From assembly GCA_016790575.1 (NCBI GenBank), contig JAEUOU010000023.1, positions 88,407-152,406 on the forward strand: a DNA stretch of 64,000 nt, written 5' to 3'. This DNA is from Burkholderiaceae bacterium (lineage in GTDB: Bacteria > Pseudomonadota > Gammaproteobacteria > Burkholderiales > Burkholderiaceae_C). Below are positions 1 to 9,493 of the stretch, piece by piece. The notes beneath the pieces are model-generated. The model ran no database searches, was not told the DNA's origin, and saw nothing but the letters and a program-made list of their open reading frames with translations. Each line of letters opens with the position of its first letter. The stretch's first letter is position 1. Made by a program: the position numbers and the translations under genes.

Positions 1-1488
1 GCCATGCTCGCTTTGGTGCCTGAGCAGCTTGGAGCACATCATGGGCGACAGGGTCAAGGCCACAAAACCGGACACGATCACCGAGCCGGCCAGTGCCAGC
101 GCGAACTCGGTGAACAGCCGCCCCGTCCGCCCCGGCGTGAAGGCCAGCGGCGCATACACCGCCGCCAGCGTGAGCGTCATGGCCACCACGGCAAAGCCGA
201 TTTCCCGCGCTCCCTTGATGGCGGCGGCAAAGGGGCTCAGACCCTCTTCAATGTGTCGGTAGATGTTCTCCAGCACCACAATGGCGTCGTCCACCACCAG
301 GCCGATGGCCAGCACCAGCGCCAGCAGGGTCAGGGTGTTGATGGTGAACCCGGCCAGAGCCATCAGGGCAAACGTGCCGATCAGCGAGACCGGGATGGTG
401 ACCAACGGAATGATCGATGCCCGGAAGGTGCGCAGGAAAAAGAAGATCACCAGCGCGACCAGCACCACGGCTTCGGCGATGGTCTGGTAGACCGCCTTGA
501 TCGAGCGGTCGATGAACACCGAGTTGTCATTGGCGACATCGACATCCACACCCGGCGGCAATTCGCGCTTGACCTTGTCCAGAAGCTGGCGCACCCCGGC
601 GGACAGCTCCAACGGGTTGGCCGTCGCCTGGCGGATCACCCCCAGCGAGACGGAGTCACGACCGTTGAGACGCACGCTGGTGCGTTCGGCGAGCGGCCCT
701 TGCTGCACACGTGCGACATCACCGATGCGCACCGGCTGGCCGTTGACCGTGCGTATCACGACCTGGGCGAACTCCTGCGGGCGTTGCAGGTCCGTTGCGG
801 CCGTCACGTTGAATTCGCGGTTGCGGCTTTCGATCCGGCCGGAGGGCACCTCCAGATTGCTGCGGCGCAGCGCGTCCTCCACATCCTGCACCGTCAGGCG
901 GTAGGCCGCGAGGCGGTCGGGGTCCAGCCAGATGCGCATGGCGAACTTGCGCTCGCCGAAAACCCGCACATCGGCCGCGCCGGGCGCGGTCTGCAGCACC
1001 GGCTTGACCACGCGGTTGGCCATGTCGGACAGCTGCAGCGCACTGTGGGTATCGGAACTGAGCGCCAGCCAGATCACCGGAAAGGCGTCGGCCTCGACTT
1101 TGGCAATCACGGGCTCATCGATGCCCTGCGGCAGACGCTGACGCACGCGGCTGACTTTGTCACGCACATCGGCGGCTGCCGAGTCGGCATCGCGGGCGAG
1201 CGAGAAACGCACGGTAATCTGGCTCTGTTCCTGGCGGCTGATGGACGTGATCACGTCCACCCCCTCGATGCCGGCCAGCGAGTCCTCAAGGATCTTGGTC
1301 ACCTGCGATTCGATGACTTCGCTGGAAGCACCGCCGAAGCGGGTTTCGACCGTGACCACCGGTTCGTCGATTTTCGGGTACTCGCGCACCGACAGGCGCG
1401 TGAAGGACACATAACCGATCAGCACGATCAGCAGCGACAACACGGTGGCGAACACCGGCCGGCGAATGGAGGTTTCTGCCAGTTGCAT
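1..1488 (-). CDS. RND multidrug efflux permease, C-terminal part beyond window
   Basis: Inner-membrane proton-driven pump of the HAE-1 (AcrB/MexB-like) RND family. It would form a tripartite exporter with the adaptor encoded just upstream and an outer-membrane factor not seen here. The first 496 residues are in the window; the rest lies beyond base 1. The N-terminus begins MQLAETSIRRPVFA, followed by a first membrane helix, the porter-domain signature RFGGASSEVIESQV, and helices TM2-TM4 with the LVVDDAIVVLENIYRH segment typical of TM4. The ATG at 1488 has a GGGGAAG ribosome-binding site and lies 12 bp after the adaptor stop, so the two genes are co-transcribed. Substrate cannot be told from sequence. 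Confidence 0.93.
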   Translation of the reverse strand, partial: MQLAETSIRRPVFATVLSLLIVLIGYVSFTRLSVREYPKIDEPVVTVETRFGGASSEVIESQVTKILEDSLAGIEGVDVITSISRQEQSQITVRFSLARDADSAAADVRDKVSRVRQRLPQGIDEPVIAKVEADAFPVIWLALSSDTHSALQLSDMANRVVKPVLQTAPGAADVRVFGERKFAMRIWLDPDRLAAYRLTVQDVEDALRRSNLEVPSGRIESRNREFNVTAATDLQRPQEFAQVVIRTVNGQPVRIGDVARVQQGPLAERTSVRLNGRDSVSLGVIRQATANPLELSAGVRQLLDKVKRELPPGVDVDVANDNSVFIDRSIKAVYQTIAEAVVLVALVIFFFLRTFRASIIPLVTIPVSLIGTFALMALAGFTINTLTLLALVLAIGLVVDDAIVVLENIYRHIEEGLSPFAAAIKGAREIGFAVVAMTLTLAAVYAPLAFTPGRTGRLFTEFALALAGSVIVSGFVALTLSPMMCSKLLRHQSEHG

Positions 1489-1500
1489 GCGCGCTTCCCC

Positions 1501-3006
1501 TTACCGTGCGGCAGAACCGGTGCCGGCCGGTGGTGCCGCGGCTGCCGGAGGGACCGCCGCTGCGGAGGCAGGGGGCACGGGCACGCCAGGCGAGCCGCCA
1601 GCGGAAGAACCCGGCCCTGCCGCGGGAGTGGCACCACCGCCGGGACCCGCGCCAGCGCCTGGGGCCGGGGCTCCAGGGCGTCCCGCCTCGACGATACGAA
1701 CGGGGGTGCCGTCCCGCTGCAGGCGTTGCTGTCCGGCAACCACCACGGTTTCACCGGCTTTCACACCGTCGAGCAATTCCACTTTGCCCTGACGGCGTAC
1801 CCCAAGGCGGACTTCCTGGCGCAATGAAACAGACTTGACTTCTGGCGGCAGGGCCGCCGTGGCGGTGCCTGGCACCGCCGAAGGCTCGACCACCTTGATG
1901 ACAAACTGCCGCCCGCCCTGTGGCACGATGGCTTCTTCGGGCACCATGAGGGCGGCCTCGCGCACATCGAACACCGCCGTCACGCGGGCGAACATGCCCG
2001 CTCGCAAGGGCCCGGTGCCACCGGAGCCCGAGCCGCGCGCGACCGGCCCACCGGAAAGCGCAACACGGCGCGCCGACGAAGCGGCAACGGCGGCCGGTAA
2101 GCCCGGCCCCGCAGCGGCCGTCGCACCACCCGGGCGAGCGGCCGCGCCGCCACCACCGGCCGCAACGATGGCCACGCCGCCGGTGTTGGGCAAGGTCGCG
2201 CGGACCGCCACCGAGCGACCATTGGCGTCCAGCAACGGGTCGATCGCCTCGACCCGGGCCTCGAATTGCCGGCCGGGGAAGGCATCCAGCTGCAATTCCA
2301 CCCGCTGGCCACGGCGCAGCCGGGTCTGGAAACGTTCGGGCAGGCGGAAATCGACCAGCATCGTGGACAGATCTTCCAGATTGACCAGGTCGGCACCGTC
2401 CTTGACGTAGTCGCCGAGGTTGACCGAGCGAAGGCCCAGCACACCGTCAAACGGCGCAACGATGCGCATCCGTGCCAGGCGGGCGTCGGCCAGCGCCAGT
2501 TGGGCCTGGGCCACCTGCAGCGCCGCGGCACTTTCGTCAAGCACCCGTTGGGCAACGAAGTTCTGTGCCACCAGTTCCTGGTTCCGTTTGAAGTTGGCCT
2601 GGGCAATCGACACCTGCGCCTGCGCCTGGGACCGTTCGGCCTTCTGCAGCGTGTCGTCGAGCTGGACCAGCAACTGCCCGGCCTTGACCGCCGCGCCATC
2701 GGCAAAGCCCAGGCTCACCACCCGTCCGGCCACCTCGGGCCGCAGCATCACGCTCTGGCGGGACCGCAATGTGCCCACGGCCTGGGCATCGTCCTGCAGG
2801 CGGGTCGCTTCGACGCGGGCCACTTCGACACCAGCCGGTCGCGCCGCCGGGCCGCCCGGTGCGGACGCACCCGCACGGGCTGCTGCAGCGGGCGGCGCGC
2901 CGACTTCTTTGGGCACGACAGGGCGGGACTGGTACCACCAGGCAGCAACGGCGGCCGCTGCAATGCCAACGGCGGCAACGCCGGTATAAAGGATTCTGGA
3001 TGCCAT
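1501..3006 (-). CDS. RND efflux periplasmic adaptor (HlyD/MFP family)
   Basis: Periplasmic adaptor that bridges the RND permease and an outer-membrane channel. The 501-residue protein has an N-terminal anchor (residues about 5-25), a lipoyl half-motif (PEVAGRVVSLGFADGAAVKAGQ), an alpha-helical hairpin (about 115-180), the second lipoyl half (IVAPFDGVLGLRSVNLGDYV) and a beta-barrel. Two Ala/Gly/Pro-rich stretches are unusual: one of about 60 residues inside the barrel domain (about 275-333) and a C-terminal tail of about 60. The ATG at 3006 is preferred over a TTG 39 bases upstream because it gives a compact signal anchor. The permease gene follows directly. Confidence 0.9.
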   Translation of the reverse strand: MASRILYTGVAAVGIAAAAVAAWWYQSRPVVPKEVGAPPAAAARAGASAPGGPAARPAGVEVARVEATRLQDDAQAVGTLRSRQSVMLRPEVAGRVVSLGFADGAAVKAGQLLVQLDDTLQKAERSQAQAQVSIAQANFKRNQELVAQNFVAQRVLDESAAALQVAQAQLALADARLARMRIVAPFDGVLGLRSVNLGDYVKDGADLVNLEDLSTMLVDFRLPERFQTRLRRGQRVELQLDAFPGRQFEARVEAIDPLLDANGRSVAVRATLPNTGGVAIVAAGGGGAAARPGGATAAAGPGLPAAVAASSARRVALSGGPVARGSGSGGTGPLRAGMFARVTAVFDVREAALMVPEEAIVPQGGRQFVIKVVEPSAVPGTATAALPPEVKSVSLRQEVRLGVRRQGKVELLDGVKAGETVVVAGQQRLQRDGTPVRIVEAGRPGAPAPGAGAGPGGGATPAAGPGSSAGGSPGVPVPPASAAAVPPAAAAPPAGTGSAAR

Positions 3007-3121
3007 CGGACGGTGTCGCTGAAGCGAATGTCGAAAAGCGGCCAATGTAGCAGTTCAAACCGCACCGCGTGCGTCACACCCGCGTCGGCTTCGCGCGCGC
3101 GGCGCCGGCTTTACCCCGGCT

Positions 3122-3574
3122 TTACACGCGCTGTGCCCGGGCCTGGTCGACACCAAGGTTGGCCAACGCGTCGGCGCGCTCGTTGCCCGCGTTGCCGGCA
3201 TGGCCTTTGACCCAGTGCCATTCGATCTGGTGGGGCCCGCTGTGGACCAGACCGTCCAGCACCTGCCACAGGTCCGCATTCTTCACGGGCTGTTTGGAAG
3301 CCGTACGCCAGCCTTTGGCTTTCCAGCCATGTATCCATTCCGTGATGCCTTTGCGCACGTACTCGCTGTCGAGATACAGGGACACCCGGCACGGCCGCTT
3401 GAGCGCTCGCAAGGACTCGATGACCGCCGTCAGCTCCATGCGGTTGTTGGTGGTTTCGGCTTCGCCGCCGAAAAGCTCGCGCCGCACCGCGCCAGACTGG
3501 AGCACCACACCCCAGCCGCCCGGGCCCGGATTGCCCTTGCAGGCGCCGTCGGTATGGATTTCAACGTGATTCAT
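3122..3574 (-). CDS. rnhA: Ribonuclease HI
   Basis: Cytoplasmic endonuclease that cuts the RNA strand of RNA-DNA hybrids. The length of 150 residues is normal for the family. The four catalytic carboxylates are visible: Asp9 ([14 protein letters not shown]), Glu47 ([11 protein letters not shown]), Asp69 (YLDSEYV) and Asp135 (NERADALA), with the general-base His125 in VKGHAGN. The start overlaps the 3' end of the upstream methyltransferase gene by 14 bases, so the pair is probably translationally coupled. Confidence 0.97.
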   Translation of the reverse strand: MNHVEIHTDGACKGNPGPGGWGVVLQSGAVRRELFGGEAETTNNRMELTAVIESLRALKRPCRVSLYLDSEYVRKGITEWIHGWKAKGWRTASKQPVKNADLWQVLDGLVHSGPHQIEWHWVKGHAGNAGNERADALANLGVDQARAQRV

Positions 3575-4388
3575 CGTCTTTTCGTTCTTTACCCGTTGCG
3601 GAAAGGTGATAGTTTGCTACAGAAACAGAAGCAGGCTGAACCACCGGCGCCGCCTTCCACGGATTCGCCAGCGGGCGCATACCCCGCACCCGCTTGCAGG
3701 CGACCACAAAATAGGCGGCGCCCAGGATGGGCCACCAGCGCGCGCCAGCCCGGTCCATCCAGGCCAGCCGCTGCAGCCAGCGCTCGGAGCGGACCGCCGC
3801 CCGGTAGCAGCCGAAGCGCACCACCTCGACTTCAAATCCCAGCAGGCGCAGCCAGTCGCGAAGGCGCCAGTAGGCAATGAACTCGCCGGCATCGGGCAGG
3901 TACAGCGAACCGAATCCGAGGCGGCGGCACAGGTGGGCCCGTTGCTGGCGCAATCCCCACAGGCTGGCCGGATTGAGCCCGCTGATGACCACCCGCCCTT
4001 CCGGCACCAGGACGCGCTCGACCTCGCGAAGCGTGGAATGCGGGTCCAGGTTCAGTTCCAGCGCGTGCGGCAGGGACACCAGGTCAAGACTGTGTTCGGG
4101 AAATGGCAAGGCCGCGTGGTCACACAGCAAATCGAGGCCGGGGCCGCGTTCTGCTTCGTCCGCTGGCAGTCCGCAGCGGGGGGATTCCAGTGCAAGCCAG
4201 CGATGGGGCATGCGGTTGTTGCGCAAGGTATCGAGATCGTCCAGGCCCAATTGGAGCGCGTGATAGCCGAACAGATCCGCCACCGCCTGGTCGAACTGAT
4301 CCTGCTCCCATTCAAGCAGATAACGCCCCGACGGGGTCTGGAACCAGTCGTGCAGGCGAACAGGGGTTTCTATAATCTGGGCTTTCAT
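3561..4388 (-). CDS. Class I SAM-dependent methyltransferase
   Basis: Predicted soluble methyltransferase of 275 residues with a Methyltransf_11-like fold. Visible are the post-I acidic region ([18 protein letters not shown]), motif [10 protein letters not shown] and the segment [15 protein letters not shown]. The N-terminus [19 protein letters not shown] is the usual start of this Burkholderiales protein, which often sits divergent from gloB. The last 20 or so residues ([16 protein letters not shown]...) are encoded by a copy of the dispersed repeat at 3578-3622, so the native C-terminus was probably replaced or extended. The substrate is unknown. Its ATG shares the palindrome CATG with the gloB start. 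Confidence 0.88.
   Translation of the reverse strand: MKAQIIETPVRLHDWFQTPSGRYLLEWEQDQFDQAVADLFGYHALQLGLDDLDTLRNNRMPHRWLALESPRCGLPADEAERGPGLDLLCDHAALPFPEHSLDLVSLPHALELNLDPHSTLREVERVLVPEGRVVISGLNPASLWGLRQQRAHLCRRLGFGSLYLPDAGEFIAYWRLRDWLRLLGFEVEVVRFGCYRAAVRSERWLQRLAWMDRAGARWWPILGAAYFVVACKRVRGMRPLANPWKAAPVVQPASVSVANYHLSATGKERKDDESR
3578..3622 (-). repeat. Dispersed stem-loop repeat, type 1, inside a gene 3' end
   Basis: Read on the minus strand this matches the type-1 repeat: GTAGCAAACTATCACC, then an AACGGGTAAAG core and an A-rich tail. It lies inside the methyltransferase reading frame and encodes its last residues, running up to the rnhA start. Confidence 0.6.
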
Positions 4389-5154
4389 GGACCTGACTGC
4401 ACTACCCGCCTACTCCGACAACTACATCTGGCTCCTGCACGACGGTCACCGGGCGCTGGTGGTCGACCCCGGCGATGCGGAGCCGGTATTGCAGGCGCTT
4501 CATCGATGGCAACTGCAACTGGAGCAGATTCTAGTCACCCACCACCATCCCGATCACACCGGTGGCATCGACCGGCTGCGTCACGAAACCGGTGCCCTGG
4601 TGCGCGCGCCCGCTCGGGAGTCGGTTTCCCCGCCAGTCACGGGCCAGATCGGCGGTGACCGATTCGACGCGCTGGGCCTGCGCTGGGACGTCCTGGATGT
4701 ACCCGGCCACACGGCGGGCCATGTGGCCTATTTCTGTGCCGACGTGGACGGTGCACCGGTGCTCTTTTGCGGCGACACCCTGTTCTCCGGCGGTTGCGGA
4801 CGCCTGTTCGAAGGCACGGCGGCGCAGATGCTGTCGTCGCTGGACCGCCTGGCGGCGCTGCCGGATGCAACCCAGGTCTGCTGCGCGCACGAGTACACCC
4901 TGTCGAACCTGCGTTTCGCGCGGGTCGTCGAGCCGCACAATGCCGATCTGGAAGCGTATCAGAAGCGGTGCGAGGCACTGCGAGCGACCGGCCAACCGAC
5001 CCTGCCGGCTCGGCTGTCGGTCGAGCGGGCAATCAATCCGTTCTTGCGCAGCCGCGAGCCATCGGTCCGGCACGCACTGGCCGGCCAGTGTGACACCGGC
5101 GACGATATCGCCGCCTTCGCCGCGCTGCGCGAATGGAAGAACCGTTTCCAATGA
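4387..5154 (+). CDS. gloB: Hydroxyacylglutathione hydrolase (glyoxalase II)
   Basis: Hydrolyses S-lactoylglutathione to D-lactate and glutathione, the second step of methylglyoxal detoxification. The 255-residue length is normal. The binuclear metal motif THHHPDHTGG is at residues 51-60, a further metal ligand sits in DVPGHTAGHVAYF (His), and the bridging Asp is in LFCGDTLFSGGCGRLFEG. The C-terminal substrate-binding helices (NLRFARVVEP...) are present. The ATG overlaps the divergent methyltransferase ATG, so any ribosome-binding site lies inside the opposing gene. The stop overlaps the mltD start (ATGA). Confidence 0.97.
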   Translation: MDLTALPAYSDNYIWLLHDGHRALVVDPGDAEPVLQALHRWQLQLEQILVTHHHPDHTGGIDRLRHETGALVRAPARESVSPPVTGQIGGDRFDALGLRWDVLDVPGHTAGHVAYFCADVDGAPVLFCGDTLFSGGCGRLFEGTAAQMLSSLDRLAALPDATQVCCAHEYTLSNLRFARVVEPHNADLEAYQKRCEALRATGQPTLPARLSVERAINPFLRSREPSVRHALAGQCDTGDDIAAFAALREWKNRFQ

Positions 5155-6752
5155 AGACTATCGCTTGTTTTCTGCTTCTGGGCGCAAGCCTGCTGGCGGG
5201 CTGTGCCGCACCGATGGGCAGCGTGCGGGCGAACGTGAACACGGCCGCTTCAAGCGACGCCATGCCATCCCCGGCCGTGATGCCGGCCGACCCGAAACCG
5301 ACGCCCACCACCGCCCCGGTGTCCGCGCCAACGCCCGGGCCCTCCCGTTTTTCCCTGTCTGCGCCCTACCTGGCACCGCCGGGGTCTGCCGCCGACATGC
5401 GGCCGATTGAAGCCGTCGCGCTGCGTGCATCGGCCGTGGCGGCGCTAGAGCCTCCGGCCGACATCTGGGACCGCATTCGGCGGGGATTTGCCATGCCGGA
5501 TCTGGAGACCGACCTCGCCCAGGACCGCACCGAGTGGTACGTCAGTCGCCCGGACTACATGCAGCGCATGGCGGAACGTTCGCGCAAGTACCTGTTTCAC
5601 ATCGTCGAAGAGCTGGAGCGGCGCAACATGCCCAGCGAGCTGGCCTTGTTGCCCTTCATCGAGTCGGCCTTCAACCCCCAGGCGGTCTCCCATGCGAAAG
5701 CCGCCGGCATGTGGCAGTTCATGCCGGCGACGGGGCGGGATTTCGACCTGAAGCAGAACATGTTCCGGGACGATCGGCGCGATGTGCTCGAATCGACGCG
5801 TGCCGCACTCGACTATCTGCAAAAGCTCTACCGCCTGTTCGGCGACTGGCACCTTGCGCTCGCCGCCTACAACTGGGGCGAAGGCAGCGTGATGCGTGCC
5901 ATGGCACGCAACCGTTCGGCGGGTATGGGCTTGCGCTACACGGAACTGCGTATGCCGGACGAAACACGCTATTACGTCCCCAAGCTGCAGGCCGTCAAGA
6001 ACATCGTCGCCCGTCCGGACTACTACCGCACACGGCTGCCGGACATTCCGAACCACCCGTTCTTCGACACGGTCGATATCACCCGCGATATCGATGTGGC
6101 GCTGGCTGCGCGGCTCGCCGAAGTCGCGGTCGATGACTTCCGGGCGCTCAACCCGTCGGTCAACCGACCGGTGATCCTGGCAGCCGGCACACCCCAGGTC
6201 CTGCTGCCGTGGGACAACGCAGCGGTATTCAAGCAAAACCTGGCCCAGCACGGCAATGCCCGACTGGCCAGCTGGACCGCCTGGCAGGCGCCCGTCAACA
6301 TGACCGTCGCCGAAGCCGCACGTCGCGTGGGTACCAGCGAAGCCCAGTTGCGGGAGGTGAACGGCATACCGCCAAGGATGCTCATCAAGGCTGGTTCAGC
6401 CCTGGTGGTCCCCCGCAAAGAGTCGCAAGAACAGGACGTTGCCAGCCATGTTGCCGATAACGGCCAGCTCGCGCTCGCACCGGAAGTGGTCCTGCGGCGA
6501 AGCACCGTGAAGGCCCGCAAAGGTGAAACCGTCGCCAGCCTGGCGGCGCGGCTGCGGTTGAGTGCCACCAGCGTCGCTGAATGGAACCGCAGCAGCCCGT
6601 CCGCAGCGCTCAAGGCAGGCCAGGCCGTGGTCGTCTATCTGCCGGTTCCGGCGCGGGCTGCCGCACGTGGCCCCGCGGGTGCCCGCAAGGCAGCGCCTGC
6701 GCCGACCCGACGGCCCCCCGCGCGCCCCACCCCAGCGCGCCCGCGTCGCTGA
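5151..6752 (+). CDS. mltD: Membrane-bound lytic transglycosylase D
   Basis: Lipoprotein lytic transglycosylase that cleaves the MurNAc-GlcNAc bond of peptidoglycan at the outer membrane. The ATG at 5151 overlaps the gloB stop and gives a lipoprotein signal with lipobox LLAGC (Cys18). The SLT domain carries the catalytic Glu in PFIESAFNPQAVSHAKAAG, followed by GMWQFMPATG and the ALAAYNWGEG motif. Two LysM-like repeats follow (VAEAARRVGTSEAQL... and VKARKGETVASLAARL...), then an Ala/Pro/Arg-rich tail. It is co-transcribed with gloB. Confidence 0.96.
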   Translation: MKTIACFLLLGASLLAGCAAPMGSVRANVNTAASSDAMPSPAVMPADPKPTPTTAPVSAPTPGPSRFSLSAPYLAPPGSAADMRPIEAVALRASAVAALEPPADIWDRIRRGFAMPDLETDLAQDRTEWYVSRPDYMQRMAERSRKYLFHIVEELERRNMPSELALLPFIESAFNPQAVSHAKAAGMWQFMPATGRDFDLKQNMFRDDRRDVLESTRAALDYLQKLYRLFGDWHLALAAYNWGEGSVMRAMARNRSAGMGLRYTELRMPDETRYYVPKLQAVKNIVARPDYYRTRLPDIPNHPFFDTVDITRDIDVALAARLAEVAVDDFRALNPSVNRPVILAAGTPQVLLPWDNAAVFKQNLAQHGNARLASWTAWQAPVNMTVAEAARRVGTSEAQLREVNGIPPRMLIKAGSALVVPRKESQEQDVASHVADNGQLALAPEVVLRRSTVKARKGETVASLAARLRLSATSVAEWNRSSPSAALKAGQAVVVYLPVPARAAARGPAGARKAAPAPTRRPPARPTPARPRR

Positions 6753-6803
6753 GCGACGCATCGCTGCAGGGCGCCCGGGGTGCCCTGCAGCGGTGTGCGT
6801 CGC
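6753..6803. terminator. Long GC-rich hairpin between convergent genes
   Basis: Nested perfect arms: an 8-bp outer stem (6753-6760 with 6796-6803, GCGACGCA/TGCGTCGC) and an 11-bp inner stem (6762-6772 with 6782-6792, CGCTGCAGGGC/GCCCTGCAGCG) around a 9-base loop. It begins at the mltD stop and faces the convergent substrate-binding-protein gene. There is no T-tract, so a bidirectional terminator role is inferred from position and symmetry only. Confidence 0.55.
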
Positions 6804-6838
6804 GGCCGCTGCCCGGCGGCGGCAGCTGGGGTTGGCCC

Positions 6839-7903
6839 TCAGAGCCGGAATTGCTCGCGCGCCCGCAACGCAAAACTCCCCGACCATGTCTGCGACAGGT
6901 CGATACGGCCGAGACGGACCTCGGGATCATTGGCGGCCAGGTGCCGCAATGCAGTCCAGGCGCCGTCCTCGGCCAGAACACCGTCGGTGGAGAAGCCTTC
7001 CTGGTTCTTTGCCAGTGCTGCAAGGTAGACCGCCCGATCCCCCAGGAACATGCGCTCGGGCAAGGTTCGCACCAGATCCCGGGGTCCCGCCGTCTGCAGC
7101 CAGCGAAGGGCGTGGACCACCGCGTTGGCCAGGGCCTGGGCATGACGGGGGTTGCGCTGGAGAAACGCCGACGTGGCATACAGGCACAGGCCGGGCATGG
7201 GTCCGCCGAAAAGTTCGGCCGTTCCCCGCAAGGTGCGGGTATCGGACAGCACCCGCACTTCGGAGCGCTGCTCCAGCTGGGTCATGGCCGGATCCCCATT
7301 GCACCAGGCATCGAGTTGCCCGCTTCGCACGCCATGCAACCCGGTCACTGCGTCGGCAACCGCCTGCCATTGAACCTCGTTCGGGCGCAGTCCGGCCCGA
7401 CTCAACACCTGGCGGGCGACCAGCTCGGACGTGGTGCCCGCACCGCCGTAACCGACGAGTTGGCCCCGAAAATCTGTCAGAGCACGCAAGGTGGCGTGCT
7501 TGCGGGTTGAGATGCCAAAGACCACCTTCGGCACCCGGGCCAACATCACAAACGCCACACCGGGTTTGCCGCGCGCCTGCAACCGCATCGTCTGCTCGTA
7601 CGGACCACAGACCAGCTCGGTCCCGCCCGAAAGGAAGGCCTGCTGGGACTGCGCTTCGTCCAAGGATTCGACGAAATCGACGTCCAGCCCTTCCTGGCCA
7701 AAGAATCCCCGGTGTAACGCCACGCTCAGTGGCAGATTGGCCAGCGACAGGCCCCCGGCAACGGTCACAGTGACCCGGTTGCGCTCGGCGCCGGTCTGGC
7801 TGCGGACCATCGGCGCGCCCACAACGGCCAGGCCCGCACCCGTCCAGCGGAGAAAACGCCTTCGCTCCGGCATCCACAGCGCTTGAGCCACCCTCACCCT
7901 CAC
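6839..7903 (-). CDS. ABC transporter substrate-binding protein (NMT1/SsuA-like), Tat signal
   Basis: Periplasmic binding protein of the SsuA/ThiY/NrtA type (354 residues). A twin-arginine leader is visible (ERRRFLRWTGAGLAVVG), then the fold starts with VTVTVAGGLSLANLPLSVALHRGFFGQEGLDVDFVE. The segment FRGQLVGYGGAGTTSELVARQVL is the hinge region typical of the family. No permease or ATPase gene is adjacent, so it either works with a distant ABC system or is an orphan receptor. The ligand is unknown. The frame opens with GTG at 7903; the ATG at 7873 would start nearer the RR motif and is the alternative. Confidence 0.85.
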   Translation of the reverse strand: MRVRVAQALWMPERRRFLRWTGAGLAVVGAPMVRSQTGAERNRVTVTVAGGLSLANLPLSVALHRGFFGQEGLDVDFVESLDEAQSQQAFLSGGTELVCGPYEQTMRLQARGKPGVAFVMLARVPKVVFGISTRKHATLRALTDFRGQLVGYGGAGTTSELVARQVLSRAGLRPNEVQWQAVADAVTGLHGVRSGQLDAWCNGDPAMTQLEQRSEVRVLSDTRTLRGTAELFGGPMPGLCLYATSAFLQRNPRHAQALANAVVHALRWLQTAGPRDLVRTLPERMFLGDRAVYLAALAKNQEGFSTDGVLAEDGAWTALRHLAANDPEVRLGRIDLSQTWSGSFALRAREQFRL

Positions 7904-8023
7904 CTCTTGAAAACTGTTCTTGTGACAGTCCCGAGCTTAGGCGCAGTTCGGGTGGCAGACCATCGGTAGCTACCCCGTTCGGGTTTTCACGACTCACCGG
8001 GGAAACCCCGATGACGAAACGGT

Positions 8024-8449
8024 TCAGCGAAATCCGGCAAACAGGATCGCGATATTGGCCCCCAGACCAACCATCCAGGCAATCGAGCGAAAGGTCGCCA
8101 GGTCACCCACGTACATCAGGATGTAGAACAACCGCGCCACGATGAAAATGAACGCCAGCAAATCCACCCGCAACTGGGGAGCGCCCATCTGGTGGGCGAT
8201 GATGACAGCGCCGATGAAGAACGGCAGGGCCTCGAAACTGTTGGCCTGCGCCGCGTTCGCCCGGGCCCGCCAGTCGGTCTGTCGGGCAAGCCACGCCCTC
8301 GGGTTGTGGTTGTCGTAGCCACCATCACGCCGGGCCTTCCTGAACATGCCCCATTTGGCAATGCCGGCGCAGGCCAGAGGCAGCAGCGCGGCCACGAGGA
8401 CACACCAATAGGCCACGGAAAAACGAACCAGCGACAGGGAGGTATTCAT
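8024..8449 (-). CDS. MAPEG family integral membrane protein
   Basis: 141-residue protein with four hydrophobic segments, matching the MAPEG (eicosanoid and glutathione metabolism-like) family. Segments seen are VAYWCVLVAALLPLACAG, the cytoplasmic loop NPRAWLARQTDWRARANAAQANSFEALPFF (a strong family signature), then DLLAFIFIVARLFYILMYV and a C-terminal helix. Bacterial members are usually uncharacterised; glutathione-dependent membrane enzyme activity is possible but unproven. It stands alone between a binding-protein gene and recR. Confidence 0.9.
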   Translation of the reverse strand: MNTSLSLVRFSVAYWCVLVAALLPLACAGIAKWGMFRKARRDGGYDNHNPRAWLARQTDWRARANAAQANSFEALPFFIGAVIIAHQMGAPQLRVDLLAFIFIVARLFYILMYVGDLATFRSIAWMVGLGANIAILFAGFR

Positions 8450-8512
8450 GGGTGTTTCCTTTTCCGCCGGTTTGCCGGCAAACGGGGTGCGGAGAGCACG
8501 GGGGAGAAAAAC

Positions 8513-9109
8513 TCAGGTCTGACGACGATCGACCATGGCGTGGGCAATCGTTCCAAGGTCGACATATTCAAGCTCGCTCCCGGCCGGCACGCCGCGTGCC
8601 AGGCGCGTAACCTGCAGGCCCCGGCGGCGCAGCGCCTCGCCCAGAACGTGGGCGGTCGCCTCGCCTTCGGCAGTGAAATTGGTTGCCAGGATCACCTCCT
8701 GCACCACGCCGTCGGCAGCCCGTTCCAAGAGGCGGGCCAGTCCGATCTCACGCGGGCCGATCCCGTCCAGCGGACTCAGCCGCCCCATCAGAACAAAATA
8801 CAGCCCGCGGTACGCGGCAGTCCGTTCCACGGCGGCCTGATCGGCCGGCGTCTCGACCACACACAGCTTGCTGTGGTCACGCGCCGGGTCCATGCAGGTG
8901 CGGCAGATCTCCGATTCCGTCAGCGTGTAGCAGCGACTGCAGTGGCGCACGTTGGCCTGCGCCTCGTTGAGGCTGTTTGCCAGCAAGCGCATGCCCTCGC
9001 GGTCATGCTGCAACAGGTGAAACGCCATCCGTGCCGCCGAGCGTGCGCCCACGCCGGGCAGCCTGCGCAGCGCCTGCACCAGCAACTCCAGTGATCGGGT
9101 ATCCGACAA
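8513..9109 (-). CDS. recR: Recombination mediator RecR
   Basis: Acts with RecF and RecO to load RecA onto SSB-coated gaps. The length of 198 residues is standard. It has an N-terminal helix-hairpin-helix ([20 protein letters not shown]), a four-cysteine zinc finger ([16 protein letters not shown]), a Toprim domain ([17 protein letters not shown]...[18 protein letters not shown]) and the C-terminal [15 protein letters not shown] segment. It is downstream of ybaB and dnaX on the same strand, the classical dnaX-ybaB-recR order. Confidence 0.98.
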   Translation of the reverse strand: MSDTRSLELLVQALRRLPGVGARSAARMAFHLLQHDREGMRLLANSLNEAQANVRHCSRCYTLTESEICRTCMDPARDHSKLCVVETPADQAAVERTAAYRGLYFVLMGRLSPLDGIGPREIGLARLLERAADGVVQEVILATNFTAEGEATAHVLGEALRRRGLQVTRLARGVPAGSELEYVDLGTIAHAMVDRRQT

Positions 9110-9160
9110 AGGGTCAGCGACCGATAAGTGACAAGGCCTCCGATACGCGAGCGACGCGCA

Positions 9161-9493
9161 TCAGAAAGGAAACTTCATGCCAGCAGGCAGGCCGGGCATG
9201 CCGGCTGTGAGTTTCCCCATGCGCTCTTGCGCCGTGTCATCCGCCTTGCGCACGGCCGCGTTGAAGGCCGCCGCGACCAGGTCTTCCAGCATTTCCTTGT
9301 CATCAGCCAGCAGGCTCGGATCGATCGTGACACGCTTGACGTCATGTTTGCACGTCATCAGAACCTTGACCAGACCGGCACCGGATTCGCCCTCGACTTC
9401 GACAAAAGCGAGTTCATCCTGTGCTTTCTTGAGGTTGTCCTGCATGGCCTGCGCCTGCTTCATCAGACCGGCGAGTTGTCCCTTGTTGAACAT
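9161..9493 (-). CDS. ybaB: YbaB/EbfC family nucleoid-associated protein
   Basis: Small DNA-binding protein (110 residues) that forms a tweezer-like dimer and is encoded between dnaX and recR in many bacteria. The start is set at the ATG at 9493 ([20 protein letters not shown]), which matches the family N-terminus; the frame opens 42 bases upstream. The core [32 protein letters not shown] and a Met/Gly/Pro-rich C-terminus ([14 protein letters not shown]) are typical. Confidence 0.96.
   Translation of the reverse strand: MFNKGQLAGLMKQAQAMQDNLKKAQDELAFVEVEGESGAGLVKVLMTCKHDVKRVTIDPSLLADDKEMLEDLVAAAFNAAVRKADDTAQERMGKLTAGMPGLPAGMKFPF

Noticed and set aside
4..1827. 607-codon plus-strand open frame
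   Set aside because: Shadow of the RND permease and adaptor genes; its translation is Gln/Arg/His-rich and matches no protein style, whereas the minus frame gives clear RND motifs.
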